NCBI GenBank assembly: GCA_041082245.1
Contig: JBDOIE010000191.1
Span: 1-64,000, forward strand
Reading direction: 5' to 3'
From: DAOTVY01 sp041082245
Lineage (GTDB): Bacteria > Chloroflexota > Chloroflexia > DTKN01
DNA: 64,000 bases
Under the pieces are notes generated by a model. It did no database searches, was not told where the DNA came from, and was given only the letters and a program-made list of their open reading frames with translations. Shown in pieces: positions 63,589 to 64,000 of this stretch. Both the position numbers and the translations under genes were made by a program. Within the stretch, counting starts at the first letter, position 1. Every line of letters begins with the position of its first letter.

Positions 63589-64000
63589 ATGAAGCACCGC
63601 TGGTGGATACCCTTGAGTTGGCTTCTTGTGGCCGCGTTTCTGGTTTCCTGCGGACAACCACCCAGCACCCCGGGTGGCCCGACCCAGACGCCTCTCCCTC
63701 CGGCATCGCCCACCGAGGCGCCTACCCCGACCCCGCCTCCCACAGCGACGCCTTTGCCCGATCCCACCTTCCCGATGAAAACGCCCTATTTCTCTTTCGG
63801 GATCGACGTGCACCTGTATTACATGGACTATGACCAGGTGATGGGATTCGTGGACGACCTCGGGGCGGAGTGGGTACGCCAGCAGGTGAGCTGGCGGGAC
63901 ATCGAGGCGGCCAAAGGGGAGTACATCTGGGACGAACTGGACAACGTGGTTGCCGCCGTGGGCCGCCACAACCGGAAGCTCCTGGTGAGCATCGTCCGGT
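63589..64000 (+). CDS. Glycosidase-like lipoprotein, cut by the window end
   Basis: The first 137 residues are visible. AAGGAGG lies five bases before the ATG. The signal peptide ends in a lipobox (FLVSCGQ), then a Pro/Thr linker, then the start of a barrel domain (GIDVHLYYMDYDQV, WVRQQVSWRDIEAAKGEYIW). This closely follows the same part of the gene just upstream (GFDVHL, WIRQQVHWADIEPAKGSYNW). Tandem paralogues with different anchoring. Catalytic residues lie beyond the window. Confidence 0.8.
   Translation, partial: MKHRWWIPLSWLLVAAFLVSCGQPPSTPGGPTQTPLPPASPTEAPTPTPPPTATPLPDPTFPMKTPYFSFGIDVHLYYMDYDQVMGFVDDLGAEWVRQQVSWRDIEAAKGEYIWDELDNVVAAVGRHNRKLLVSIVR

Overview
The window reads as a high-GC chromosome segment of a Chloroflexota bacterium, probably a thermophilic member of the Thermoflexia/Anaerolineae side. 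This is inferred from gene content: exported proteins with long Pro/Thr linkers, duplicated LGFP-like modules before a glycosidase, a subtilase ending in a YLPIV-type tail, and a Gram-positive-style LexA box. Nothing looks like a prophage, transposon or CRISPR locus. Genes are packed into operons with ATGA/GTGA overlaps. Nineteen primary-sigma promoters can be read directly, each with a spacer of exactly 17 nt.

Left part (1-22 kb). A 45-C homopolymer opens the window. A reverse-strand exported protein (esterase-like plus glycosidase-like) follows, then a 1540-aa secreted subtilase behind a long leader, and a divergent transketolase-like enzyme with a duplicated membrane protein. Reverse-strand HEPN-like and endonuclease IV (nfo) genes come next, and a repeat-rich gap. 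A six-gene reverse operon (PLDc_N-like membrane protein, ABC-2 ATPase and permease, radical SAM, flavin-type oxidoreductase, M28 peptidase) is divergent from lexA. The lexA promoter carries its own SOS box. An ATC-hydrolase-like gene and a strong terminator close this part.

Middle part (21-41 kb). A zinc-ribbon membrane protein is divergent from a tryptophanase operon that runs through an FAD dehydrogenase, a membrane protein, tsaC and a UPF0316 protein. tRNA-Arg(UCG) and a small coiled-coil ORF follow. A dipeptide-type ABC operon has no binding-protein gene, and its first permease carries a repeat domain of about 495 aa. Then come dxs-pheS-inositol phosphatase, a zinc metallopeptidase, and a reverse operon of a degenerate PPM phosphatase/propeller protein, a RodZ-like protein and a nitrilase-type amidase.

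Right part (41-64 kb). ppdK, a tiny acidic zinc-ribbon protein, a 6S RNA gene, holA and rpsT are followed by an HlyD-type adaptor. Next is a 1581-aa protein joining a GxGYxYP domain, a beta-propeller, a cohesin-like and a dockerin-like domain. Then come a small membrane protein, pgeF, yggS and uppP. A gap with two strong hairpins precedes an overlapping five-gene operon (orphan ABC ATPase, MerR-type regulator, histidine kinase, DUF58 protein, FolC). Two related secreted glycosidase-like genes end the window, the second cut by its edge.

Most promising leads: the repeat domain inside the ABC permease (27.8-29.3 kb); the cohesin/dockerin/propeller protein (48.1-52.8 kb); the pseudo-enzymes, meaning an esterase without its serine and a PPM domain without metal ligands; and the structured intergenic DNA at 55.8 kb.
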